Assembly: GCF_047807365.1 (NCBI RefSeq) | Contig: NZ_JBLOUI010000021.1 | Location: 1 to 43,124, forward strand | Source: Peptacetobacter sp900539645 | Lineage (GTDB): Bacteria > Bacillota > Clostridia > Peptostreptococcales > Peptostreptococcaceae | Length of the DNA: 43,124 nucleotides | Reading direction: 5' to 3' | The notes under the pieces: generated by a model | Seen by the model: only the letters and a program-made list of their open reading frames with translations | Told to the model about the DNA's origin: nothing | The model's database searches: none | Shown: one piece after another, positions 34,657-43,124 of the stretch | Layout: each line of letters starts with the position of its first letter | How positions within the stretch are numbered: the stretch's first letter is position 1 | Position numbers and translations under genes: made by a program

Positions 34657-35111
34657 AAATTTTCCTAAAACCAACAACGACATACAACCAACAACTTGCA
34701 CACCTACAATGAATTTTTTCTTTTGAAGTTGTTATTTTCTTGTTATTTATAAAACGAATACGTATTTTCTAACTTTTGTAAATTTTTACACAAAGTCAAA
34801 AATAAACATACTCCAATCTTGTTGTAGGTTGTTTCTTTTTGTAATTTTTATTGTTTCTCTAAAAGAAATTATTTTTTGATTTTTCTTTAATATTTTAGAT
34901 TCCATTTTTTGTCACAATTGTATTTTTTTCACAGAAAAAATCATATAATTTAGCTATTCAAACACTCTACGTCAAATTCTTCTCACAAACAAATTTAATT
35001 TTTTCTCGTTTTTTGATAAGTTAAACTTATTATTTTTAATCTTATTAATAATAAATTCGTAAGTATTTTTCTAGATATAAATTAATTATCAGCAAAAAAA
35101 TACTGATTTCA

Positions 35112-35160
35112 AACAAAAAAATAGACGATAATTTTATAAATTCTCCAAAATTATCGTCTA
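35112..35160 (-). terminator. Intrinsic terminator of the lipoprotein gene
   Basis: A 14-bp perfect stem (35122-35135 with 35147-35160) is followed on the minus strand by TTTTTTTGTTTG. Confidence 0.9.
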
Positions 35161-35222
35161 ATATATTTCCATACTTTTATAATATACTTCTATATTTTTC
35201 TTCTATAGAGCTATTTAAATCT

Positions 35223-36056
35223 CTAATTATAGTCTGCATATCCTTCTTTAAATGCATTTATAAATATTTTTTTAGCTTTTGATTTCTGAGCAGCTTTTAT
35301 AGGGTTGTCATTTTCAAGCTCTTCAAACATCTTTTTAGCTTCTTTATCTATATTTGCTTCACTTCCACCGTTGGCTTTATACTCTTGACCAGAAAGGAAT
35401 CCATTCTCTTTTATAGCACTTTCTAAATCAGCGTCTAAGTCCTCTCCCTTATTCCGTTTTTTAACATCTTTAACAACACCTGTTATTATATCATTTGCGT
35501 CTTTTTCCTCTGTAGAAGCTTCTGTATCAGTTGTAGATGCATCATCTGTAGTTGTATTATCCTCTACAACACTAGAGCCCTCATCTGATGTACCTCTAAC
35601 CTTTGCTATATCATTTCTTGCAAGAGCCATATATCTCTTAAACTCTCCAAAATTTTCCTTAAACTTAACTATATTCTTATCGTACTTATCGTGGTTTCCT
35701 ATAGCACCCTCACTAGCTTTCTTTATATCTTTATAGCACTTCTCAAGGTATTTCTGAGCATTGTACATATTATCGTAATTATATTCAAGATCCTTTACCT
35801 TAGTAAGATTCTTCTCTATATCAGCAGTCAACTTCTGAGCAGTTTTTTCACTACCACCCTTATGTCTTAACTTATCTATTGATAATATATCTTTTCTTAG
35901 CTTCTCATAATACTTATACACCTGTGTATAATCGCTAACTATTCCATTAACATTCTTATCTGTAACCTTAGTAACTAAATCCTTAGTACATCCAGTTGCA
36001 AAAACAGAAAAAGCAAGCACCGCACACAAAGCTAAAGACTTCACTCTTCTTAGCAT
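35223..36056 (-). CDS. Lipoprotein of unknown function
   Basis: The 277-residue protein has a lipoprotein signal peptide ending FATGC, with the lipid-modified cysteine near residue 23. The mature part is a long helical domain (30-165), then a Thr/Asp/Ser-rich linker (TTDDASTTDTEASTEE) and a C-terminal helical domain (190-277). No enzyme motif is visible. ATG 36056 is preferred because GAGGAG lies seven nt upstream; the frame's earlier ATG is unsupported. Its upstream region (36145-36256) has no C on the coding strand. Confidence 0.82.
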   Translation of the reverse strand: MLRRVKSLALCAVLAFSVFATGCTKDLVTKVTDKNVNGIVSDYTQVYKYYEKLRKDILSIDKLRHKGGSEKTAQKLTADIEKNLTKVKDLEYNYDNMYNAQKYLEKCYKDIKKASEGAIGNHDKYDKNIVKFKENFGEFKRYMALARNDIAKVRGTSDEGSSVVEDNTTTDDASTTDTEASTEEKDANDIITGVVKDVKKRNKGEDLDADLESAIKENGFLSGQEYKANGGSEANIDKEAKKMFEELENDNPIKAAQKSKAKKIFINAFKEGYADYN

Positions 36057-36144
36057 CTCGTATCTCCTCTCTAATAAAAAATTCACATTACTATACCTAT
36101 ATAATTTTAAAGTATTTAAAGAAAAAAGTCTACCTTCTTTTCAG

Positions 36145-36256
36145 CATTTATCAAACACTTCCCCTAAAAACTTCACTCAAACACAAATCCCCCTCCAAAT
36201 ACATAATAACCAAAAACAAAAAAATATAACCTACTACTTCCCCAACTTTACAAACT
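36145..36256 (+). other. 112-nt tract without G on the plus strand
   Basis: No G occurs between the G at 36144 and that at 36257; C makes up a substantial share of the plus strand. It contains no ORF and lies between the lipoprotein gene and element E. Confidence 0.9.
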
Positions 36257-36277
36257 GCACAAAGAAATAAGCACACG

Positions 36278-36373
36278 ATTGCAAATCGCATCGACAATTC
36301 TGCAAGCGCCCCACATCATTGAAATGTGTTACATAAACATGTTGGGCGCTGAAGCCTGGAGAAAGATTGCAAT
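36278..36373 (-). repeat. Dispersed structured element, copy E
   Basis: The outer stem is nine bp with one bulged A (36278-36287 with 36365-36373). The inner stem is GCGCCC/GGGCGC (36306-36311 with 36344-36349), continued by ACAT/ATGT after one mismatch. Conserved strands on the minus strand are CTCCAGGCTTC and TTGCAGAATTGTCG. It lies downstream of the separate ptsI terminator and has no U-run itself. Confidence 0.82.
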
Positions 36374-36387
36374 ATCTATTTCAAGGT

Positions 36388-36424
36388 ATTAAAAAAGGAG
36401 ATATCACAAAAACTGCGATATCCC
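36388..36424 (-). terminator. Intrinsic terminator of ptsHI
   Basis: On the minus strand GGGGATATC pairs with GATATCTCC around a short loop, followed by TTTTTTAATACC, 16 nt after the ptsI stop codon. Confidence 0.85.
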
Positions 36425-36440
36425 CATATATTTCAATTAA

Positions 36441-38153
36441 TTATTTACAGAAAGTATTTGCAACGTGTGCTTTTATTTCTTCAGCAGTTCCCATTGCTAG
36501 TACTTCATCAGCAAATTTTTTCATATCAGCTTCATTTACTGAAGTTATAAGTTTTCTTGCTGGAAGTATAGATATTGGAGACATAGAGAATTCATCTAAT
36601 CCGAATCCAAGAAGTATTGGTATCATCATCTGATCTCCTGCTGCTTCTCCACACATTCCAACCCATTTACCTTCTTTATGTGCGTTGTCTATAACCATTT
36701 TTATAAGTCTTAACACAGCTGGATTGAACTGGTTGTATAAGTAGCTTATTTTCTGGTTCATTCTGTCAACTGCAGTAGTGTACTGTATTAAGTCGTTTGT
36801 TCCTATAGAGAAGAAGTCAACATGTTTAGCAAGTACATCTGATATAACTGCTGCAGATGGTACTTCTATCATCATACCTAATTCTACATCTTTAGAGTAT
36901 GCTATACCTTCAGCGTCTAATTCAGCCTGAACTTCTTTAACTACTTCTTTAGCTTTTAATAATTCTTCTAATGAAGATATCATTGGGAACATTATTCTTA
37001 ATTTACCATATACACTAGCTCTGTATAATGCTCTTAACTGAGTTTTGAATATATCAGTTCTATCTAAGCATAATCTTATAGCTCTGTATCCTAAGAATGG
37101 GTTCATTTCTTCATCTAGAGGAAGATAGTCTAATTTTTTATCTCCACCTATATCAAGAGTTCTTATAACGATTGGTTTACCGCTCATTCCTTCTAATACT
37201 GCTTTATATGCTTCAAACTGAGTATCTTCTTCTGGTAATTTGTCTGAATCCATGTATAAGAATTCAGTTCTGTATAGTCCAACACCTTCAGCGTCATTTT
37301 TTATAAGACCTTCTATATCGTTTGGAGTACCTATGTTACCTGCTAATTCTACTCTTCTACCATCTAAAGTAACAGATTCTTTACCTTTTAATAATTCTAA
37401 AGCTTTCTTTTCTTCTTCAAAAGCCTGTTTTTTAGCTGCATAAGCTGCTTTAGTTTCTTCATCTGGGTTTATTATAACTTCTCCAGTATCACCATTAAAT
37501 ACTACGAAATCTCCATCTTTAACGTTTTCAGTTATATCAGTAAGACCTACAACTGCTGCTATTTCAAGAGTTCTAGCCATTATAGCTGTATGGGAAGTTC
37601 TTCCTCCTATATTAGTAAGGAATCCTAAAACCATTTTTTTGTTCATAGTAGCTGTATCTGATGGAGTTAAGTCGTGAGCAACTAGTACTACTTCTTCATC
37701 TAATGCAGATAAATCTACTACTTTTATTCCTAATAAGTGTCTTAACACTCTGTTTGTAACGTCTTTTATGTCTGCTGCTCTTTCTCTCATGTACTCATTG
37801 TCCATAGATTCAAACATTGCAACGAACATTTCTTTTATTTCATTTAATGCAAAATCAGCATTAACTTTTTCATCAGCTATTTTAGCTTCTGCTGCTCCAG
37901 TTAATTCTGGATCTTCTAAAACTAAAAGGTGTGCTCCGAATATTTCAGCTTCTGCTTCACCTAGTTCTTTAGCTGCTTTTTCTTTAACTTTTTCTAGTTC
38001 AGTTTTAGATACCTGAACAGCTTCTCTTAATTTAGCTATTTCAGCATCTACATCTGTTATAGTTCTTTTTTCTATAACAAGCTCTTTATGTTCTACAACA
38101 AGTGCTTTACCTAGTGCTATACCAGGAGAAGCTCCAGTTCCTTTGAATGCCAT
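36441..38153 (-). CDS. ptsI: Phosphoenolpyruvate-protein phosphotransferase (enzyme I)
   Basis: First enzyme of the sugar phosphotransferase system; takes phosphate from PEP and passes it to HPr. The 570-residue protein has the phospho-histidine motif GGRTSHTAIMAR (His near 187), the PEP-binding barrel with EVPSAA and SIGTNDLIQY, and the catalytic cysteine in GMCGEAAGD near 502. ATG 38153 is preferred over the ATG two codons earlier, which lies almost inside AGGAGG. It forms an operon with ptsH, 40 nt upstream. Confidence 0.97.
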   Translation of the reverse strand: MAFKGTGASPGIALGKALVVEHKELVIEKRTITDVDAEIAKLREAVQVSKTELEKVKEKAAKELGEAEAEIFGAHLLVLEDPELTGAAEAKIADEKVNADFALNEIKEMFVAMFESMDNEYMRERAADIKDVTNRVLRHLLGIKVVDLSALDEEVVLVAHDLTPSDTATMNKKMVLGFLTNIGGRTSHTAIMARTLEIAAVVGLTDITENVKDGDFVVFNGDTGEVIINPDEETKAAYAAKKQAFEEEKKALELLKGKESVTLDGRRVELAGNIGTPNDIEGLIKNDAEGVGLYRTEFLYMDSDKLPEEDTQFEAYKAVLEGMSGKPIVIRTLDIGGDKKLDYLPLDEEMNPFLGYRAIRLCLDRTDIFKTQLRALYRASVYGKLRIMFPMISSLEELLKAKEVVKEVQAELDAEGIAYSKDVELGMMIEVPSAAVISDVLAKHVDFFSIGTNDLIQYTTAVDRMNQKISYLYNQFNPAVLRLIKMVIDNAHKEGKWVGMCGEAAGDQMMIPILLGFGLDEFSMSPISILPARKLITSVNEADMKKFADEVLAMGTAEEIKAHVANTFCK

Positions 38154-38193
38154 AACCATATCCTCCTAAAAGATAATTATTTATAACCGATTC

Positions 38194-38454
38194 TTATTCA
38201 CCGAATCCTGATTCAACCATTTCTGATAATTTAGCTATAGCTGCTTCTTCATCTTCTCCGTTAGCTATTAAAGTGAATTCAGTTCCTTTTGATAAACCTA
38301 AGCTCATTACACCCATTATTGATTTAGCGTTTACTTTTTTACCATTAGCTTCTATTTCTACTGTAGCTTTGAATTCAGATGCTCCTTTAACGAACATTCC
38401 TGCTGGTCTAGCGTGTAAACCTGTTTCATTGATAACTGTTAATTTTTTTTCCAT
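38194..38454 (-). CDS. ptsH: Phosphocarrier protein HPr
   Basis: The 86-residue carrier has the phosphorylated histidine in GLHARPA (His14 here) and the regulatory serine in KSIMGVMSLG (Ser45), so it can both carry PTS phosphate and serve HPr kinase/CcpA control. AGGAGG lies seven nt before the ATG. It is the first gene of the ptsHI operon and is preceded by a leader with alternative hairpins. Confidence 0.97.
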   Translation of the reverse strand: MEKKLTVINETGLHARPAGMFVKGASEFKATVEIEANGKKVNAKSIMGVMSLGLSKGTEFTLIANGEDEEAAIAKLSEMVESGFGE

Positions 38455-38513
38455 TGTTAATTCCTCCTGAAGTGTTTTTTAAATTAAATTTAAATTATAT
38501 TATCTATATCTAC

Positions 38514-38563
38514 CCCACTTTAGTGGGACATTTTTTGTCCGACGGTATTATTAAGTTCCCACT
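38514..38563 (-). promoter_or_regulatory. ptsH leader with mutually exclusive hairpins
   Basis: On the minus strand AGTGGGA (38557-38563) can pair with TCCCACT (38522-38528), but the same TCCCACT can pair with the downstream AGTGGGG (from 38513). A GGAC/GTCC hairpin (38526-38540) is a third option. A TATAAT-like element lies about 20 nt upstream. No U-run follows directly and I match it to no known riboswitch. Confidence 0.45.
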
Positions 38564-38743
38564 CGGCTATCTTTTTCTATTATACTACTAAATTTTATTT
38601 TTTTCGACAACTTTCATTAATATTTTAATAAAAATTTTTAAAAATATTATGTATAACATAAAAGATATGTTTTTCTTACAAATTTTGGTAGATTATCACG
38701 TCTAAAAGTATATTGATATACATAATTTACAGTATATATTACA

Positions 38744-39949
38744 CTATTTTAAATTAGATATAAAGCAGTCTACAAGAACAGATTTTCTGTGTTCTTTCTT
38801 TTGTTTAATATTAAGCCTAACTTCTTCTCTACGGAACTCTCTATAATCTATTAAATTGTCACGATATATATCATTTATTACTGAATTAATATCGTATACT
38901 TTAACCCTATTTTTTCCATTGCGCTCAAGTGCATTTTCATAAAACGCAAAGTATAAATCTCTGTAGGTAAAATTCTTTGGCAGCGATAACAACTCGCCTG
39001 CCTTTGGAATAATAGCCTCCATTAAAGTTCTTAGATCAGGATTTCTTCTAATATTGAATACCTGGCATAAAAGCTTTATATCTTCTTTTTTCATACGCCT
39101 TATTTTTTCAAAACACATATCTTCTGTAATATTTCCGGCGTTTCTAAAATAGAATCTAACTCCATCGTACTTTTCAAAAGTTTTCATAGTATCCAAATAT
39201 CCTAAGTTTATATTTTTCTGAATATGATCCCTATCTTTATTCATAGAGCCACCCAGATATTCTGACGGATACACCACTTTTAGATTTAAGTCGCTGTGTT
39301 TTTTTATACTTATTGTACCCTGTAGATTGTCCTGAATTCTAATTGCTACTATATCTTTGTAGCCTTTCTTTTCAAGCATTCCAATAGGTAGATTGTCGAC
39401 AAACATTCCATCTACATATAGCTTATTGTCCATTACATTCATTTTGAATATAGGTAGACTGGCACTCGCTATAAGGTAGTCTATTAGCCTTCCCTTTGGT
39501 ATATCCTCTAAAAATAACGACTGTGGGTTTAGTTTTTTATCTATATACATAGTAACCATTCCAAAGTCTATTCCCTTGTTTCTTATTTTATCCTCATCCA
39601 AAGTATCCTCTAGCATCTCCCTAAGTGGAGTAATGTCGATTCCGTCATTTTCTTTAAATGACTTCTTTATAAGAGAAAGAATCTGGTTCATCCGCTTCAT
39701 GCTCAAATCCATATTCTTTAGCTTTTCATACGTTTCAAAATCTACATTAATAAAATGCTTATAATCATATTCAAGCCATATCTCTTCCATAATACGTATA
39801 TCATCCTGAACCATATATGCACCATTCAATGCACCTATTGAAGAACCTGTAATCCCTTGAAAATCCATACCCATTCCTTTAAGTGCTTTATATGCACCTA
39901 TTTGGTAGGCACCTTTTGTACCTCCACCTTCAAGAACTAGACCTCTCAT
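38744..39949 (-). CDS. Patatin-like phospholipase
   Basis: The 401-residue protein has the patatin catalytic dyad and oxyanion hole: GGGTKGAY (8-15), nucleophile Ser37 in GSSIG and the DG aspartate in YVDGMFVDN near 178. It is a predicted acyl hydrolase of membrane lipids, without signal peptide; the C-terminal 100 residues are basic. AGAGG precedes ATG 39949. It is the last gene of the amidase-camA-patatin operon, 32 nt after camA. Confidence 0.92.
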   Translation of the reverse strand: MRGLVLEGGGTKGAYQIGAYKALKGMGMDFQGITGSSIGALNGAYMVQDDIRIMEEIWLEYDYKHFINVDFETYEKLKNMDLSMKRMNQILSLIKKSFKENDGIDITPLREMLEDTLDEDKIRNKGIDFGMVTMYIDKKLNPQSLFLEDIPKGRLIDYLIASASLPIFKMNVMDNKLYVDGMFVDNLPIGMLEKKGYKDIVAIRIQDNLQGTISIKKHSDLNLKVVYPSEYLGGSMNKDRDHIQKNINLGYLDTMKTFEKYDGVRFYFRNAGNITEDMCFEKIRRMKKEDIKLLCQVFNIRRNPDLRTLMEAIIPKAGELLSLPKNFTYRDLYFAFYENALERNGKNRVKVYDINSVINDIYRDNLIDYREFRREEVRLNIKQKKEHRKSVLVDCFISNLK

Positions 39950-39981
39950 AATATACCTCTTCTGATGCAAAATGCATCTTA

Positions 39982-41802
39982 TTAAAATTTGTCTTTAAAG
40001 ATATCTTCCTCAACTAACAAATCTATCTTTTGTATAAGCTTATCTATATTATCCGATATATTCAGCTTTTTTTCCATAATTTTTTTGGAATATTCTTCTA
40101 TTTTTTCATAATTATCTCCCTTAAAGATCTTCATCTTCATAACTTTATTAGGATAATAATCATAAATTCCCCTACTCATCTTTTTTGCATTTATTTTATA
40201 ATACTTGTCGTATATTGAAGAATTTAAAAGAGCTACAATATACTCATATGAAAATTCTTCCTTGTACTCATCCTTTAAATAAAAAGAGTATACATCTGCG
40301 CTGCTGTATAAATTATCGTAATCTACAGCAAATTTATTTTCTATAGATTTATAGGGATACATAACTTTAGTTCTCTCAAATACGCTTTTTTCTCTCCCCC
40401 ACTGTAGTTCATACCACTTTCTAATACACTTTAAGCACTCTCTTCTATTTTCTAACTTTTCTTTGTACGGATTTATACAATTTTCAAATATATATTTCTC
40501 ATCATCCTCGCATTTTATATCATTAGAATATATCATCTTGTGATTAACTTTAGGAATTACATATTTTTCTATATCCCTACTCTTTGCAAGGTCTTTCAAA
40601 AGTTTAGGCGTTATATTTTTTAATCTATTATCGTTATTTTTTAAGATAAACGCCTTATCGCATCCAGTTATAACACCTTGAGAACTTTCCGCTATTTCAT
40701 AAAGCCTATACCCTTGCATTTTTTCAATTCTAAGATACAGCTCCATATCTTTTTCGTTTGCTATAATCCAATCTGATTGCAATCTACTTGTAGATATTTT
40801 TATACTCTCAAAATCTTTTGTATTATTCTTTATTTCATCTACACTCTCGACAAGATTTTTTCTATCATTTACATATATATACTTATCTGATTTCTTTCTA
40901 TATATATTGGTTGTAGAAATTCCATATCCTTTTTTTCTCATTCGTATTATGCATGCAGAAATACCTACACAGTCGAATACCTCTGCTCCAAGAAAGTCTA
41001 TAATTTCCTCTATTTCCACATTTTTTTCTAAATATTTTCTGAGCAATTCCGCAGATATACTCTCTAAAAAATATCTCGGCGTTATTAAATGGATTACTCC
41101 ATCCTTTTTTAGCAATTCTATAGAGTTTTTGTAAAAGCAGAAATACAAATCAGATTTATCTCTATAAACCTCTTTATATTTATCAATTATAAACTGTTTA
41201 TACTCCTTTGTAAGAAGCTTATGCCCTACATAAGGTGGATTTCCGATTATAATATCAAATTTTGTTCCCCAATCAATGTTCAATCCATCCTTATTATATA
41301 TATTCATCTCAAATATACCTGTATTACACTCAAACTCCCTTAAATAAGTCGCTTTATATTCATCCCAGCTTTCTTCTTCATCCAAATCATCGCTTATACT
41401 TGGCTCATCATAAGTCCCCGTAATAGCAGTCTTTGTCAAAAGCATCTTAGTTACTTCTACAGCATCGCTATCTATATCAGTCCCATATATACAATTTTTT
41501 AAAATATATCTAGGTAAATTTTCTTTTTTAAAACATTCATCACCGTATTTTTCAACTAACTCATCAGATTTTTCCTCAAAAATTTCAAGCAATCTATCAA
41601 ATGCGTACACAAGAAAATTCCCACATCCACATGATGAGTCCAAAATTTTAGGATGTGGATTTTTTAGCACATCTAATTTTCCAACTGTATTATCCACTAT
41701 ATACTCAACTATTTCTACAGGAGTATAGTAAATTCCAGATTTTTTCCTTTTTTCTATATCTAAATTATTTTCATATAATCTCGCTGCTTTAAATTTTTCC
41801 AT
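39982..41802 (-). CDS. camA: Orphan DNA adenine methyltransferase, CamA-like
   Basis: Type II gamma-class N6-adenine methyltransferase of 606 residues. The AdoMet motif DSSCGCGNF (55-63) and catalytic NPPY (near 187, in IIGNPPYVGH) are intact; the C-terminal half is a target-recognition domain as in Eco57I/TaqI-type enzymes. No restriction gene is adjacent. In C. difficile, camA (methylating CAAAAA, needed for normal sporulation) is described as conserved and, as I recall, lies between a patatin-like gene with ptsHI beyond and an amidase gene, as here; this synteny is the main reason for the symbol. Whether the recognition site is the same cannot be told. GAGGGGC precedes the ATG. Confidence 0.8.
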   Translation of the reverse strand: MEKFKAARLYENNLDIEKRKKSGIYYTPVEIVEYIVDNTVGKLDVLKNPHPKILDSSCGCGNFLVYAFDRLLEIFEEKSDELVEKYGDECFKKENLPRYILKNCIYGTDIDSDAVEVTKMLLTKTAITGTYDEPSISDDLDEEESWDEYKATYLREFECNTGIFEMNIYNKDGLNIDWGTKFDIIIGNPPYVGHKLLTKEYKQFIIDKYKEVYRDKSDLYFCFYKNSIELLKKDGVIHLITPRYFLESISAELLRKYLEKNVEIEEIIDFLGAEVFDCVGISACIIRMRKKGYGISTTNIYRKKSDKYIYVNDRKNLVESVDEIKNNTKDFESIKISTSRLQSDWIIANEKDMELYLRIEKMQGYRLYEIAESSQGVITGCDKAFILKNNDNRLKNITPKLLKDLAKSRDIEKYVIPKVNHKMIYSNDIKCEDDEKYIFENCINPYKEKLENRRECLKCIRKWYELQWGREKSVFERTKVMYPYKSIENKFAVDYDNLYSSADVYSFYLKDEYKEEFSYEYIVALLNSSIYDKYYKINAKKMSRGIYDYYPNKVMKMKIFKGDNYEKIEEYSKKIMEKKLNISDNIDKLIQKIDLLVEEDIFKDKF

Positions 41803-41836
41803 AATAAGCCCCTCAAAATAGATAAAATTTATTTAA

Positions 41837-42889
41837 CTAATTTTTACCATTTTTCTCATCTAAAAACGTAAGCGTACCCTGCATTATCCCCTCAGCTAAC
41901 ATATCTTGGTAGTTAGGATCTTTTAGTTTTTTCATATCTGATACATTTGTTATAAATCCACACTCTACTAATACAGCTGGCATCGTAGTTTCTCTAAGTA
42001 TTTCAAAGCTATTCCGAAGTATTCCTCTACTCATTATCTCTACATAAGATGCAGTTGTCTGTTGTACAGAGTTAGCAAGTTCTTTAGATCCATCTGTAGC
42101 ACCATTTCTGTACCATGTTTCAAGTCCATTTGCATCGCCGTATTTTTTCTGCGCATTTAGATGTATAGAGATTAAAGCATCTGCATTTGCCCTCTTTGCA
42201 ATTTCAGCTCTTTCTTCTAAGCTTACATATTTATCTTCTGTCCTAGTCATTATTACATTTACATCAGACTCTCTTCCAAGTCTTGATGCTACTTTTTTAG
42301 CTATCTGCAGTGCGATGTCTTTTTCGTATACAGTTTCTGTACTGTCAATAGATCCCTTGTCATTTCCCCCATGTCCAGCATCTACTACAATATTGTATTT
42401 CTTTGACTGCCGTTTTTTCTCATCATCTAAGTCATACTGACCTTTTACTGGTTTTGTTTTAGAATTTTCATCATTAGATACACTACTATCTCCAGAAGAA
42501 CTTTGTGATGTAGACGCTACTTTATTTAGCGGTTTACCCTTTATCATCTGCACACCTTTAACTCCACAAAATCCCAATGCTACAACTAAAAGAACCGCAA
42601 TGGCAACTCTCCCCCATTTGATTTTTCTTCCATTCTTTTTAGGTATAGACTTTCCTGCATTAGGCTTTTTTAGTTTCTTAGGCTTTTTAACATTGCTCTT
42701 TGTATTTTTTATCGTCGACTTAGGTTTTGTCGATTTATTCTTTTCTTTATTGTTTGCTTTTTTAGTCGTATTTTTATTTGTACTCTTTGGAGTTATTTGT
42801 CCAGTTTTTTTATTTCTATCTATATATATAACATTGCTTTTTTTCTTTTCATTGCTCTTGTTTTTATTTTTATTATCTTTGTTCGCCAT
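41837..42889 (-). CDS. N-acetylmuramoyl-L-alanine amidase with long basic cytoplasmic tail
   Basis: The 350-residue protein has an unusual Lys/Asn-rich cytoplasmic N-terminus of about 90 residues, one membrane helix (VAIAVLLVVALGFCGVKG), a Ser-rich linker and an Amidase_3 domain. Zinc ligands are in VVDAGHGG and SIHLNAQ, a glutamate in ETVYEKDIAL, and the catalytic glutamate in LVECGFITN. It should cut peptidoglycan stem peptides outside the membrane. AAAGGTGA precedes the ATG. First gene of the operon with camA (34-nt gap). The basic tail could bind DNA or acidic lipid. Confidence 0.92.
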   Translation of the reverse strand: MANKDNKNKNKSNEKKKSNVIYIDRNKKTGQITPKSTNKNTTKKANNKEKNKSTKPKSTIKNTKSNVKKPKKLKKPNAGKSIPKKNGRKIKWGRVAIAVLLVVALGFCGVKGVQMIKGKPLNKVASTSQSSSGDSSVSNDENSKTKPVKGQYDLDDEKKRQSKKYNIVVDAGHGGNDKGSIDSTETVYEKDIALQIAKKVASRLGRESDVNVIMTRTEDKYVSLEERAEIAKRANADALISIHLNAQKKYGDANGLETWYRNGATDGSKELANSVQQTTASYVEIMSRGILRNSFEILRETTMPAVLVECGFITNVSDMKKLKDPNYQDMLAEGIMQGTLTFLDEKNGKN

Positions 42890-43060
42890 AATATCACCTT
42901 TCTTAACATATTCCTTATTATTTTAACATTTGAGGTTATTTTTTTCAATCGAATAGTTTACATAACAATACCTTCTATTTGGATATTATGCATTAAAAAA
43001 GCAGGCTCCTCAGCCAATGTCATTAAGTTAGCATTGTTAATGAGGTTATCTAAAAGAAAA

Positions 43061-43096
43061 ATAGCAGGAAAGATTTTTGCTTTCCTGCTATTTTTA
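43061..43096. terminator. Bidirectional intrinsic terminator near the right edge
   Basis: The 10-bp perfect stem AGCAGGAAAG/CTTTCCTGCT has a seven-nt loop and U-rich tails on both strands. An additional short palindrome (CATTAA/TTAATG) lies at 43021-43042. No coding sequence is seen between 42890 and the end. Confidence 0.75.
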
Positions 43097-43124
43097 TATT
43101 TTAAACACACAAATAAGACAGATA

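Noticed and set aside
42970..43060. Possible transposon end before the right-edge terminator
   Set aside because: Short palindromes only; no transposase frame or clear terminal inverted repeat within the window.

Overview
The window is about 43 kb of low-GC Firmicutes chromosome, most likely from the Peptostreptococcaceae. Evidence seen in the sequence is a cell-wall protein with three C-terminal CWB2 repeats, a class B sortase, a pyruvate:ferredoxin oxidoreductase and a type-B RNase P RNA. The run ptsI, ptsH, patatin-like lipase, orphan adenine methyltransferase and amidase is, from memory, the order around camA in Clostridioides difficile. The organism appears to be a relative rather than C. 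difficile itself. Nearly all genes are on the minus strand; no tRNA, rRNA, CRISPR array or intact transposase gene is visible.

Layout. 1-13.5 kb: core metabolism (nifJ, pduL, aroB with an Fe-S flavoprotein and a SpoIIE-type phosphatase, a BaiN/HI0933-type flavoprotein, a PAP2 phosphatase, hpt, an HD protein). 13.7-17 kb: a small protein, a PLP enzyme, and an AAA ATPase/TOPRIM-like pair that resembles phage-defence modules. 17-26.3 kb: envelope genes, with a large LRR/CWB2 surface protein behind an unusual leader and an operon of a SPOR-domain membrane protein, a 665-residue unknown and a small acidic protein. 26.4-30.3 kb: rnpB, sortase B, a two-part ThrE-type exporter and a csoR-rseC pair. 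30.3-36 kb: four zinc-ribbon membrane proteins, an amidase, a small secreted protein and a lipoprotein. 36.4-43 kb: ptsH-ptsI and the amidase-camA-patatin operon.

Three observations stand out. (1) A family of structured repeats occurs in five or six intergenic regions. They share a two-stranded internal loop and an inner stem with compensatory changes, while the outer stem differs from copy to copy. (2) Upstream of the CWB2 protein lies a previously unmarked mini-gene with a good promoter, ribosome binding site and ATG, followed by ten ACAG repeats and an intrinsic terminator. Only one of the three reading phases carries a ribosome into the terminator, so slippage could switch the surface protein through attenuation. 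(3) The RseC-family gene has one in-frame TGA exactly where the family has its first cysteine, followed by a hairpin that fits a bacterial SECIS, so it may encode a selenoprotein.

Limits: all calls rest on reading the sequence. No database search, folding program or alignment was run, and residue positions are approximate unless they name a specific motif.
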